Notes: generated by a model not told the origin, from the letters alone. 64,000 bases of DNA from Valencia hispanica (GCA_963556495.2 OY747716.1:11918571-11982570); one strand, 5' to 3'; counted from the first letter of the stretch, positions 46,312 to 57,295 are shown. Numbers and translations: made by a program.

Positions 46312-46893
46312 ACTATTGGAACTTAAGGGTAATTTTATTGGACCTTCATCTGACGGGGTAAATCACTTGGCCCGGTTCTCTCAGCCGTTGTGTCTCCATA
46401 CAAACTTGGCCCTTTAAAGAATTTGCTAAGACGTCTGCATATTGCGCCCATTTCGGCAGTGAGTGACGTCACTGATCAGCGCGAAAAGGTGCATACAGCA
46501 GCAGAGAACAAAAGATCAACAATCAAAGAAACGGGGATGGTTGCCACGTTTCTTTTTGCAATGTTTTTATACATTGCAGCAACTAAGGGTGGGAACTGAT
46601 AAGTTTTTATGAAATATCAATTCCATTGTCAATTCTGCCTAACAATCCGATTCCTTATCCCCATCCCCCATCTGTTTAGAATTTCCTTCGAGTAAATGCT
46701 TGATGTCATATGTATGAAATGTGTTCATGCTCTCTTGCTTTTTTTGATCTTTCTCTTGCTTTATTGTGTATCATGTGTAATGTGTGTTTCTTTTATGTGT
46801 TTTTTATAAAATCACCAAATCATGTAAAGCACCTTGAATTACCCTGCTGTTGAAAGTGTGCTGCACAAATAAAATTGCCTTGCCTTGCCTTAT
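46312..46893. mobile_element. stacked repeats: hAT-like MITE, GGGTGGGAACTGATAAG repeat, LINE tail
   Basis: 46312-46590 begins GGCACGTTTCCACTATTGGA and resembles a common fish hAT-type MITE. 46591-46690 (GGGTGGGAACTGATAAGTTT, then TATCAATTCC motifs) is a second repeat that resumes at 46894. 46815-46893 is a LINE tail (AAGCACCTTGAATTACC..AATAAAATTGCCTTGCC) that splits it. Family calls are tentative. Confidence 0.5.
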
Positions 46894-47656
46894 CAATTCC
46901 TGAGTAGTTCAATGAGTGGCAAAAAAATAATTGTACAGTCTCCTGTACCAAGAGCAACCATTTAATTTCCCCCCAAAATTATATCTGCACAAGAGTGTGA
47001 ACATATAAAACTGATGGGGGTTTATTTCTGGGATTTGATGTCCTCACCGTCTCCCTAAAATAAATTGTCAATAATATTTACAGTGGTCAGGATATAACCA
47101 ACAAGACATAATTCAACATATAATTCTGATGATGCATTAACCACCACCATTACTTTCAAAAGTTCACCGTAGCTACACCGTATTGACTAAAATGGGCTGA
47201 AAACAATCTGAATGTAGTTAGACCACCTACTGAAAATGGGATTTCTCTACAGTAGTAAAGGGATCTAAGCCCTTCACCACGAACATGGTCACTGCCCGGT
47301 GACGTTCTTGCGTCTTCTCATTCCACCTAGCTCCCTGAGCAGCTAGCATGAAGGGGGTATTTTGCTACATGTTGTCACCAGGTTCTGTCTAGACGATTTA
47401 AATTTTTTAACTAAATTAAATTAAACTCCATAATTCATGACTTAATAACAGAGTGGGTACTATTTCATATAAGGCAAAGTTGGTTTGGCTAGGAGTTTTC
47501 CCTAAATAAATAATATCATCATTTGAAAGCATCATTCTATATTTAATCAGGTTATCTTATCACAGAATGTTTGATGATCGGAAACATGTAAGAGTGACTA
47601 AAAAGAAAAATTGAAAAAAGTATGTAAGGGGACAGATACTTTTTCACAACACCGTA

Positions 47657-49997
47657 TGAAGAGATCTGCATGCTGGCTAATGTGATTGTCAAATCACAAA
47701 GTTCCAAATTCTGCTATTTGGTATCTGACATGTCCTCTAGATCAGTCTCTGCTTCAATACACCTGAATCAAATAATTAGCAGAACCTGGTAGAACTTGGT
47801 TTCATGCTGACAAGGCAATCCAGCGGTTTAATTCAAGTGTATTGAACCAGGGATACCGGGCCCGAGGTCATGAGTTTAAATTGTCTGGAACCAGGGAGCT
47901 ATAAACAAAAAGAACTGAAAGGAAAAAAACAAATACACTGACAGGTGATGGAGTATATATATAGGATACTACCTAGCGAGCCGCCAAAATATTTGTTTCA
48001 GTGATGAATCCCTCTGCCAATGTCACATGTGGTTGTTGAGGAAAACAAATACCATGCAAACATTTGCTTTATTGCCAGACGTTAAGCGAATGTCTGAGGA
48101 CAGGACACTGACTTAACCTGGAAATACTGCCTCGCTTCGACCAACCAACCGGAAAGCAATGTTTCAGGATTCATATCCGAAGGCAGCGGGGAGCCAGACT
48201 CCAGAAGCTGATTGCTTGTTTTCACCTTCACTGACCATTTCACCTTTAGTTCACCAATTCCCCTGCAACCCAGAGACTTCCAATTTTAACTGTTCATATC
48301 AACCTCAACTGACAGAAACTCAGTGTGTTTGAATAAATAGCACCCTACTTATAATATACATACATATCATACATAATACATCCATGCATTATCACTGAAT
48401 GCAGGCCTTTATGCAATGCATTTTGAGCTGAAAGGAACTGTGTTAAATCACCTCTTTAGTCTAATGGCCATACAGACAGTGATGCCACATCTACTGAGTC
48501 TGCTCACTCGAGGGTGCACTTCTACTTTAGTGTGCTTTCAAATCTGTCTAAGAAAGTAATGGAGATCATAGAAAATGCTTTGCTCAGTGGAAATGAAGCC
48601 CACAATTTTAAGACGACTTCTGGTTTTCTGCTATGTCAGAGAACACATTTGCATAAACTACAAAGACACCATATTGCCTTCCCTCATCTCCTTTTCAATA
48701 TTTCATTTCATTTTACTGCTGATACTGCCTCTCTTCAAAGGTAGGTTGTGATTGGAGGACATCTCCTTCTAAAACAGTATCACAATACAGGGTGACTCCT
48801 TCCAGATCAGTAAGTAAATACTTTCCCCAATATTGTCATGTTGCATTGTAACGTAAAGCATTCAGTTAAAGTCTTTTAAATCAAGACTAAAAATTAGGAA
48901 AGCACCGACAACTCAGCTGGTGCACAGTTTTTAGCTTGATCAGCAATGACCAATAAATTTAAACTAGTCTTTTTCAGTTTATCAGTTCAGCAACACTCTT
49001 CAGTGTGGAAGTTATTGTTGGGCAAAGAAAACTCAATGTTATTTAATTTGTGAATCGTTGAGGGACTTAAAGACAAAGTCAGAGTTAACACATAGATGTA
49101 AATGGTTGGAATTGGAAAATGATGAAATAAGTAGTGTAAAAATAAAACAGGACTTGCATGAATAAAAGCAACATATTGGTCATATATTGGCTGTTGATGC
49201 TGATTGTGTGGCCATTGTAACACTTTTTAATGGGCCACAAAACAATGCTTGTATGCTCAATAAAGAGTTGGGGTCATCAGTTTCTTTGATTTTAATTTTG
49301 TGGGTCAAAAGCCGGAAAGTTTAGGAAACACAGATCCACAACATATTAAGGGACCTCTATAGTTTATTTATTTAGGTTGGAACAGAGTGGGAGAAAGCAA
49401 TACCTTTAAAATGCAACAGAAAAGTTGCTCTGTTGTTTTATCTACAAGGCCTTCCAAACTCTGTCAGCCGAAAGTATTGACACTTTTCTGGAACTCTTAA
49501 GGCTAGTTTATACTTCTCCATCAGCGGGTTTGCACAGGCACCCACACATATTGACGGAGATGTTTTCCTTTCAGACTACTTCTTTGCCTGGGGAGTCTTG
49601 CAAAGCCACCAGAACAACAGACGGCGAAGCACTTTTCAAGGTAAGTCCTGCCACCATTGCAGACAATTCTCTGGTCAACAACAGTGTATTTACGTTATAC
49701 TTTATTTTTTAAGTTAAACTCTTCACTTGAACAACTTCTGCCTCTTTCATTTCTCAAAAGAGCTGTTCATGCACAAATATGACTAAAAGCTCCTCACTCG
49801 CTATTGTAACGGACAGTGAACACTCATTGATTGTCTTATGCAAGACATTCTTCGATCTGCTCCATGTCTGCTGCTAGATATCTTCAGCACTTGTTTTTTT
49901 TGGAAGTGGTGGTGCTGTTGATGAAATTTAAGGAAGTGGCATACTGACCAATCACTTACTCGACAGACATTAACAAAATTGGGCATGTCTCCTTTAG
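47657..49997. other. no gene seen
   Basis: AT-rich unique sequence. The 95-codon frame at 49425-49712 includes GGCTAGTTTATACTTCT, a motif I associate with a common fish DNA repeat, so I do not call a gene. Confidence 0.4.
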
Positions 49998-50110
49998 TGA
50001 TGGGACGTATGGCTCTTTGAAATGAGCCGTTAAATCGGAAGGCGTTCACTTCAAAGAGCTGTTCAAAAGACTGGCTCTTTTATATATTTTTTGCAATATT
50101 TTGAAAGAGC
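49998..50110. mobile_element. hAT-type repeat fragment (TGATGGGA / GGCTCTTT family)
   Basis: AGTGATGGGACGTATGGCTC followed by repeated GAGCC/GGCTCTTT motifs in both orientations. The same type occurs at 55128-55260. Confidence 0.5.
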
Positions 50111-51540
50111 AATGTTTTAAAATAGCAAAGTCATTTCTCTGATTTTGCCTCAGCTTCTAAAATAAATGTTTGATTGGTCATGGCAAGAAAGGTCAGAATG
50201 AAATGCATACAATGTATTAAATTCTGTTCTTGTTTCTTTCCATTTTATAGTTTTTGAAGATAAATCACAATCAGTTAAAATCAGTATCAGCAGGTCAGAC
50301 CTTTGCAAAAACCAAATGTGGAAAATCAACCAAGAAATTCTGGTCTCTACTGACAAACGTTAACAAGCTGCTCTTCAAATAAATTCATCACCTAATGTAT
50401 TAATTTCTAGATTCTTTCATTATTTTTAAGATCTCCCCCTAATTGTTTTCATTTTTATCGTATATTCGACTCTCAGAGACTTTCCATGTCACTGTTTCCA
50501 GCTCAGTGTTCATCTCTAGAACTTTTCCTCTCTCTTTATTTTTCTTTTCGGTTACAGTGCTCGGGCCGCTTTGCCAATGATTGCTCTCCTAATTACTAAG
50601 AAATGTATTTACAACAAAGCAAGATAGTGTGAATTACTCTCATTTGCATAATAATGAAAGGGGTCTCAGGGGGGTTTGGCTTTAAATAGTTTATTGAGGG
50701 ACTAAGAAGTAACATAAAAGGAGAAAGCGGTCAACAGCAGCACACGAGGCCTCTCCACACTGCCTGTTTAAAGGAGCTGTGGTGCAAATTAGTGTCATCT
50801 GTAAAAATAATAAAAGCTTGTTCCAAAGTATCAGATATGGAGTCCAAACTTTCTTCTAAAGTAATGACTTGCTTGCTATTTTGAACCACATAATAATCCT
50901 TTTCACAGAGCAGTTGTAAAAATATTGACACAAAAAAAGACATCTTTGTGGAACTGGCAGGGTATAAAACAGACACAGCTCAGTGGTGCATCTTTGTGTG
51001 GAGGCCTCTGCTGTGGAAACATGTGACAACAAATACAGTGATGGTGAGACAAGTGTTTCCTAATGCTGCAAGCTCAAGCACAGACCCTTTCTGTGACTGC
51101 GTTAGTACGGTCTGAGCAGCATCAATTTGTTCTGTGCCTTCGACTTCTGAAACAGCATTGAGCGGCCACTGTTCGGTCTCTAAGACTTAGCAGTGGGAAC
51201 AGACAAGAATTCATAAGAGCCTCTTTCATAAAACAGTTGCATCATAAAGCTGCAAAACAAGCTTCTCTCTGAGCAGCTGAGGGCCGTTCGTGATTCACCG
51301 ATTAGGTCTGCCATGTTCGGAACACAAAAGCTTTCAAACATTGGCATTGTGAAATCAAAGGAAGTGTGGAGTGTTAAAAGGAACCCCGGGTACAAAGACT
51401 TAATGGTTCTTAAAAGATAAATGCTAGTATCAGTTATAATAAAGTGGTAAAAAGTGGTAAAAAAAAAAAACCTCCTTGATGTCTTCGTTTTTAAAAAATT
51501 TGTAAAAATAGTTTAACTTGTTGGTCGCCATTTTTGTTAG
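50111..51540. other. no gene seen; AT-rich core at about 50570-50670
   Basis: The stretch CTCTCCTAATTACTAAG ... TCATTTGCATAATAATG holds a TAATTA site and an octamer ATTTGCAT close together. The rest shows only short frames. Confidence 0.35.
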
Positions 51541-51570
51541 CGTCTCAATGCACTCTGGGTAGTGACGTCA
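51528..51570 (+). promoter_or_regulatory. candidate promoter: GCCATTTT and a perfect CRE
   Basis: GTCGCCATTTTTGTTAG is followed by GCACTCTGGGTAG and TGACGTCA (51563-51570), 67 bases before the ATG at 51637. TGACGTCA is the CREB/ATF palindrome, and GCCATTTT resembles YY1-type sites of TATA-less promoters. This is inference from motifs only. Confidence 0.35.
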
Positions 51571-51636
51571 TATGGTTGAACCTTGGTTTCACCGGCCGGC
51601 TTCGGGAACCTGTTGTGACTGTTCAGCGACATAAAC

Positions 51637-51862
51637 ATGTCATCTGTTCAGCCTTTTGAATTTGAACCTAACCGAAACATTAATGAGGACAGCACTGACG
51701 ATGTTTCACAAAACGAGCATCAAAATGAAGAGCAAGAAGGACGGGATGAAGTGAGAGTGGAACAAAACCGGTGGTGCATGTACTGCAAATGCGTCTCCAT
51801 TGTAACCGAGAGGGAGAGCGTATGTTGTCAAGAGCTCCCATTTTTGTCAGGAAAAGTTTACG
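51637..51862 (+). pseudogene. first exon of a P2X7-like cysteine-rich protein
   Basis: ATG at 51637 opens an acidic N-terminus (MSSVQPFEFEPNRN, EDSTDDVSQNEHQNEEQEGRDE) followed by NRWCMYCKCVSI..ERESVCCQELPF. The RWC..C and ESVCCQE blocks resemble the zinc-binding intracellular domain of P2X7 receptors, which also occurs in many stand-alone fish proteins of unknown role. The frame runs into TTTACG|GTAAGC at 51862-51868, a good splice donor. One expected cysteine of the C-x-C-x2-C block seems changed (C-M-Y-C-K-C). No downstream exon is visible before the opposing THAP exon. It could be a real first exon with distant partners, or a stranded fragment. Confidence 0.55.
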
Positions 51863-52113
51863 GTAAGCTATGGTGTGATCAAACTTATTCAATTATCAAT
51901 AGTTTTGGAGATTATTAGCATCCAGAGCTGTCATGTGCTTTATAGATAATTAGGACACATAGTGAAATGATATATATACAGTGAAATGCGTCTGAGTGGC
52001 AGTATCGGTCAAATTTGGAGAACACTGTATTGTTACACTTACTGATTGCTTTACTGACTGGAGAGGTGAATTATCAGCTTCATCTGTGACGAGTGGCGTG
52101 TCCGATGGTTCGC

Positions 52114-52515
52114 CTAACATGACAGAAGCGGCAACTGCAGGAGCGGGTTGCTCAGGAGAGCGTCCAGCGTCTTTTGTCTTTGGCACTTTTTACTGCGCAT
52201 TTCACTTTCTCCCCGATGGCGTTTAGGCTCCTTGTGTGGGAAAATGGTCAGAAAAGCATTTAGTTTCAGTCTTCGCTTATACCCAGCCGCTCTGTTGTGA
52301 CCTTTCAGTAGTTGTGGTCGACTAACAGCCTCAAACGCATCAGGAGAAAAATGTCGGGAACACAGCCGCGGATCTTTGTGAAGTTGTGGCCGTCCAAAGG
52401 CATCTTCCTACTGCTTTTTCCTCTTCTTGTCCGTAGGAAAGTAGTATGAACTCACATCACTCCCCTTGTTGCCTTTTGACTGGAAATTGCATCCAAAAGC
52501 AGGGCAATGTGGCAT
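52114..52515 (-). pseudogene. THAP-domain first exon with a nonsense codon
   Basis: On the minus strand, ATG at 52515 starts MPHCPAFGCNFQ..YYFPTDKKRKKQ, then TAG (52410-52408), then EDAFGRP..DPRLCSRHFSPDAFE, RRLKLNAFLTIFPHKEPKR. This is the C2CH DNA-binding THAP zinc finger: ligands C4, C9, C52 and H55 are all present with the right spacing (C-x4-C-x42-C-x2-H), and NAFLTIF is a form of the AVPTIF box. The stop falls where THAP domains have an invariant tryptophan (TGG to TAG). After the domain the frame continues KKCQRQKTLDALLS to a stop at 52114. THAP domains occur in host transcription factors and in P-element and Kolobok transposases. No transposase follows here. Confidence 0.85.
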
Positions 52516-52948
52516 TTTACTTAATAATTACTACTGTGAGCACGTAAACAAACACTAGCGTCAATAGCTATTCTACCAAGTGCAACCAATATACGTCTTC
52601 GCCTCCAGTGTGCATTGCGTCCGGAAAACATGGCATCCTACGTAGGTCAAAATAAGTACTAAATATTATAGATTTGTAAATCAATGGCAACAACATATTT
52701 TGGTACAGGAGAAAAATTGTGGCTTATTAGGGCCTACCCGTCTTCATAGTTTAAGAATAAAAATGTGTGGTTAACATGTCCCATTCTGTCGGGTGAAATC
52801 AATCCGGAACATTTATCACCGTATCAGTTCTGTTTTCTAAGCATCGTCACTACTGAAAGAACTACCCTAGGCTGAAGTCCAAGAATCTTTTCCAACTCAC
52901 ATCCACTTCATCACTACCTGTCCAGTATGTGTTTATGCAAGGCTGCAT
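52516..52948. other. upstream region of the THAP exon; no gene
   Basis: Reversed, the 60 bases around 52580-52640 (GCCATGTTTTCC, GACGC, AATGCACACTGG, GACGTATATTGGTTG) look like the region upstream of the P2X7-like exon (GCCATTTTTGTT, GCGTC, AATGCACTCTGG, GACGTCATATGGTTG). Confidence 0.4.
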
Positions 52949-53364
52949 TAGGGCTTTTCCACCAAAAAAGAACCGGTGTTAGTTCAGTGCTGGTGCCAAA
53001 GCTAGTGCTTAGTTGGTTCTTTCAAAGAATCCGTTGCTTTTAGACCAATGCAGGGCCTAGTTGGTGCTGCGTCATAATGCAATGTAAAGCATTGCAAAGC
53101 AACTTTATACACCCACACGGGGAGAAGAAAACAGGAAGTGCGTGAACAGAGAGAAAAAATTTAATAATGGAGGAGTTCATTGTGCTGAAACTGAGGTCCA
53201 CAACCCCCAGGCCCTGGACCATGGGTCATGTGGTACCAGGCTGAGTCCCGCAACGAAAGAATTAACAACTTACAATAATTCTGTTTTATTCATTATCCGA
53301 GTCTAAACAATGTCTTATTTTGAAAATTGACTAGATTCTCTTCGCTTTATCTGGCCAAAACTCA

Positions 53365-54335
53365 CTCTTGACCAAGAGGCAAACTCCACCGGCCAAATGT
53401 GAAGCCAGTCTGGAAGTGATCAAAAATTGCAGTTCCCCCCTCATGCAAGTTTCCATTGACTCCCATTTAAACTTCACAGCATTAATAAACATGCTTACAG
53501 GTGGATTCAAAAAATTTTTTTAGGTTTGATAGGTCAAGTTTACCAACATAAAAACTCTGAGGGGGGTGGATTTTTTTATAACTTATCTGTTTAAATGTCA
53601 TTTAAGCTTGCAATTATGAATAATAGGGGTCGTGTCCTTTTGATTTACAGGCCTCAAATGAGCCGACAGCTCTAGCGCTGGTGGGTAGCATCTTGCCCCC
53701 CCTGCTTGCTCCAGGGAAGGCCTCAAGCCTTGGCCTCGCGTTAACTTATTGGACAAAGATGGCTTGCTGTGGTATTGATTGCACTAACAGACTGTCCATG
53801 AAGCCTCTGCTCCGTTTTTTAGGGAAGTAAAATTATAATTTTGCTGTGCATTTAAGATAATGCTGCTTGGGTTGAAATGATCAAATTTCTTCTTCACATA
53901 TTGATCATTAAAATTAGTTTTAATCAAAATTCACATAGTTCTAGTGAAAGTTATGGACCAACATGATTTTCATGATTGATTGATGATTGATTTTATTTGA
54001 CGAAATTATTGAATCTGCCTAGAAGGCAGAGGGATAGCAGAGTCGCTAAACCGCGGTTTTCGGGCTAAAAGCGCCCGGTAACCTCTTTTAGCTTCGGTTA
54101 GCTCCAGGTTAGTTTCAGATTAGCTCAATCATCCACCTCCACCCTCACAGCCTCCATTCTCAGCTCCACCTATTTGCCCATTTTTTTTATTTTCCGGGGC
54201 GTGACGAGACGCGTGACACAGCCAAGATGGCGGTGGTGGGAACCACCCATTGGGCTTCAATTCAGCTCTTCAGAAACCTACAGGTGACGTCACGGAAGCT
54301 CCGTCCATCTTATACATACAGTCTAAGCTCTTGAC
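53365..54335. mobile_element. inner 955-bp element with perfect 8-bp target duplication
   Basis: CTCTTGAC occurs at 53365-53372 and 54328-54335, bracketing 53373-54327. The insert holds blocks typical of a common fish repeat (CATTGACTCCCATTTAAACT; GGTGACGTCACGGAAGCTCC; GTCCATCTTATACATACAG) and no transposase. The 8-base duplication suggests a hAT or similar DNA element, although clear inverted ends were not seen. Confidence 0.75.
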
Positions 54336-54420
54336 ACATGTCAAGAGTCTTGACTCGGTCACATGATATGTCACCACAAAAAAAACCCCACAAACTAGCA
54401 AAATTATAAAAAACAGAGGT

Positions 54421-54627
54421 ATCTCTGAAAAGGAAAAGGCCCAGTTTAGAACAGAAGAGCCTTCAACTTCCAAATTAAACAAAGATACATTTAACAGACA
54501 ATACCAGGAGTACTACTTGAAATATGGATTTCTCGTGGCAGGCGATTTCCCCCCGCTTTGCATATTATGCGTCAACAGTCTTTCTAATGAAGCAACGAAG
54601 CCTTTAGAACTGCCTTTAGAATTGTAG
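54421..54627 (+). pseudogene. hAT transposase N-terminal remnant (ZBED-type)
   Basis: The frame reads KEKAQFRTEEPSTSKLNKDTFNRQYQEYYLKYGFLVAGDFPPLCILCVNSLSNEATKPLE before a stop at 54625. The YxxxYLKYGF and PLCILC (C-x2-C) segment is the first half of the BED-like finger seen in ZBED5-type hAT transposases. The histidine half and the catalytic domain are missing. It sits inside the middle hAT, in the orientation expected from its ends. Confidence 0.7.
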
Positions 54628-55127
54628 TTTACATGCACTTTAGATTTGTTTTTGTGGTAAATCTTATTTAAAAGGCATGTTTAAATGTCACAATGGCAAC
54701 CAGAGAACATTAGGGTCCAAAAGGAATGTAACTCATGTTGTTGGCGCTATGTTACACAGACGCTACAAATAAAGTTAAACAATAGATTTACATTTATTAT
54801 TTAAAATAAGACCATTTTTATCCCGGTCGTATCTTTTTATTTTGTTGCATCTATCCGCCACACCTTAAAGGCCAGTCCATGAAGATATTTTCTGATAATA
54901 AACTGGTCCGTGGCAAATAATGAAAAAAAAAAGAAGGTTGGGGACCACTTTGCTGCAAGATGTGAACATATATCGTTCCTGGTGAACCGTCAACTGTTGA
55001 TTACAAGAGAGAGCAGCGAATACGTTTGCAGAGAAAGATAAATATTTAACATCACTGCAACGTCACCATGTGGGTGGAGGAGAACGAAGTTCTTAGCCAG
55101 CACCAACTCTAGCCCAGCAAGGAGTTA

Positions 55128-55260
55128 GTGCTGGTGATGGGAATTTCAGCTCTTTTAGGAAAGCCGGTTCTTACAGCTCGGCTCACTATAAAGAACCGGC
55201 CCTTTCGGTTCCCAAGCAGCTCTTCACATTCATTGTTTCTTAAATTGATTTATCTTCAAA
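55128..55260. mobile_element. hAT-type repeat fragment (TGATGGGA / GGCTC family)
   Basis: GTGATGGGAATTTCAGCTCT followed by GCCGGTTCTTACAGCTCGGC and AAGAACCGGCCCTTTCGG. Same family as 49998-50110. Confidence 0.5.
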
Positions 55261-57295
55261 AAGAATCAAAGCACTTTACAACTCAATTTTTCATTCACTC
55301 TTCTTACACACTGGTGGAAGCAAGCTACAATTGTAGCCACAAATTAAATCTGTCAATCCGCTGTTCACATGCACACACAACCACGAACACACTCAAAAAA
55401 ACACCATACTGCATCACCTTTGAGTGAAGAAGTCTGCTAACCTTTACGTAATGCTAGTCAGACATTACAGGGCTGTTTGGCTTTGCGGCAAAGAGGAATA
55501 ACAGGGCAGGTTGCTTCAAACCTCCCCGAGCTATAAAAAGCATAGCAAGAGAAACCTTTCACTTTCCAAAGTTAGTTATGGATTCTACACCCCCCCCCCC
55601 CCCTCCCCCCACCCCACCCTCCTCATCCATTCACTTATACAGAAAAGCACCCTTACTTTGTGTTCAGAAAACAAATGAGAATGCCTTTGGTAAGTTTCCC
55701 AAAAGTGGATGACAAGAACCAGGTGCCAACCTCTCAATGTATGTCGAATGGACGAGGAGAAGGGCTTCAGTAGCTGTCATGTTTGAGATGATTAAATTGG
55801 GCTTGCTGGTGGCTCAGGGCTCGACTTTCTGTTAGGCCGGTTTTGGTCGATCCTGTGAGCAATTAGGCAGCAACAAGGAATTCTCCAAGACAAGACTTGT
55901 GACTCTTCCTTCCTCTTTCTTCCTTCTCAGGCTGACATTTTGAAAGCACTCTGAATAATGAGGATTGGAGAAGAAATACATTCTTGCACTCGTTCTGCCT
56001 GTGTCTGTTTCATTCTGCGCTTTCAGTTCTTATTTAGTTGAAAATCGTCTCCATTATGAGGTAAGTTTGGAGTCAATCATCTTTTTCTATGTCCATTTTT
56101 CACCTCCTCAAGATCCCATTCATTTCCATCTCTTTTTGTTTTTATACACCTTTTCTCTTTTTGTCCGTGTCTGTATAATTTCGCACTACTTTTCCTCCAA
56201 TTCAAGCAAAGCCAATACATCATAATGCAATAAAAGCTTGGGACCTGCGCTTCTGTGACCTCCTCCTTCCCCCCTCCAGGTAAAGGAGAGGACTGAATGG
56301 AGATGGGATGTGCTGGATGTGGAAGGTGAAAGTCAGTCATCCTGAACTGTACAATTAAATCAGAGAGAGGCAGAGTGAATGGTCGCTCCTCTGGAGGGCA
56401 AGAGATAAAGAAGGGTGGCCACCCCGCTCAGGGAAAAAAAAAGGACGGTCGCTTATAGAGGTTTTACCAAAGCATCGGCAGAGGAGAGGCAGACACATTC
56501 ATCCTGTTTGTTCGGGCTGCTCTTCCTTCAGTTTTCACAGTCCAACTGTTCCTTCATGTGTCACGAATGCCCACGCTGCTATCAAGCATACTTCTTCGAG
56601 GCAATTCTCACTTCAGGATCACTTTGGAACAGGTCTCACAGGCCTAAAAAGCAGCCAAAAACAGCTTCAAGCTTTTCCATGCAAGTATGTCGTGAGATGA
56701 AAACTGATATTTGAGACAAAAATGTGTCATTTATGAAGTCGCGAGTAGGCTACTGCCTATTGTAGGTAGTGATAGTGGAAAGAAAATGATCGATGTTTTT
56801 CAACATTTCTTAGAAATACCAAACTGAAAAGTGTGTAAACCATTTGAATTTAGTCCCCTGTTATCAATGCTTTATAGGACTACCTTTCGCTGCAGTTTTG
56901 ATTTGGGGATATGTCTCTTCCCGCTTTGCACAGCTAGAAGCTGATATTTCATGCAAAATAATTCAAAATCATGCAATGCCTTCTCAATTTAAGTGTGGAC
57001 ATTGACTAGGCCATTCTATTGCACACCCAGTGAGCAATCTGATTTCCATTCCATACCTATACACAGACCTCGTTTAGAAGTGAGTCAATAATGTGTATTG
57101 GCCATAATTTAGACAAGCAATATAACTGCCTAGTCTAGAAGTTATCTAACTTTTGATTATAAATAAAAAATTCATGAGGTCCATAAATAGTCAGTCAACA
57201 ATGCAAAAAGGCCAGAAAGCATAAACTGTAAAGACAATAACAAAGTGGGCCTTCTATCACCAAACGGACATTCCCAGGGTTTAAGGACTGATGTC
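55261..57295. other. no gene seen; C-rich run at 55590-55618
   Basis: A nearly pure poly-C tract (CCCCCCCCCCCCCCC then CTCCCCCCACCCC) lies at ~55590-55618. Frames of up to 99 codons at 55128, 55965 and 56415 show no recognisable domains. Confidence 0.4.

Larger units (their letters stand above)
42066..47654 (-). mobile_element. Tc1-like element split by later insertions
   Basis: Left end after TA at 42064-42065: CAGTCCAGATAAAAAGTAAT, then coding-like DNA through 42787. The right end at ~47500-47654 has TCATCATTTGAAAGC, TTTGATGATCGGAAAC and GATACTTTTTCACAAC before TA at 47655. Both fit a fish Tc1-like family whose transposase reads right to left (TTGACAAGGCCACTCC, GTTTCGGATCATTGTTCTG and ATGGCCAGACATTCTC correspond to conserved coding blocks). 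The L2 at 42788-46253 interrupts the gene, which resumes with CCACTGTTCCATGTG..GAATGGTTCTCACTA at 46254-46311. Further repeats follow from 46312. No transposase frame is intact. Confidence 0.75.
53183..54958 (+). mobile_element. middle hAT element (Charlie-like), 8-bp target duplication
   Basis: Element 53191-54950. The left end CTGAGGTCCACAACCCCCAG and right end GAAGGTTGGGGACCACTT are the inverted CAGTGGTCCCCAACC-type ends of a vertebrate hAT group. Subterminal motifs are kept (CTGGACCATGGGTCATGTGG; AATAAACTGGTCCGTGGC). TGCTGAAA (53183-53190) and TGCTGCAA (54951-54958) match at 7 of 8. It contains a short transposase remnant and one nested element. Confidence 0.85.
52949..55132. mobile_element. 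outer hAT-type MITE, split by nested elements
   Basis: The left part starts TAGGGCTTTTCCACCAAAAA and contains CAGTGCTGGTGCCAAAGC. The right part (54959-55132) ends AGTTCTTAGCCAGCACCAAC..GAGTTAGTGCTGGT. Both are the two ends of one fish hAT MITE type with CAGTGCTGGT-like inverted motifs. The middle is occupied by the hAT at 53191-54950. The last bases of the right end seem replaced by another repeat starting TGATGGGAA near 55134. Confidence 0.65.
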
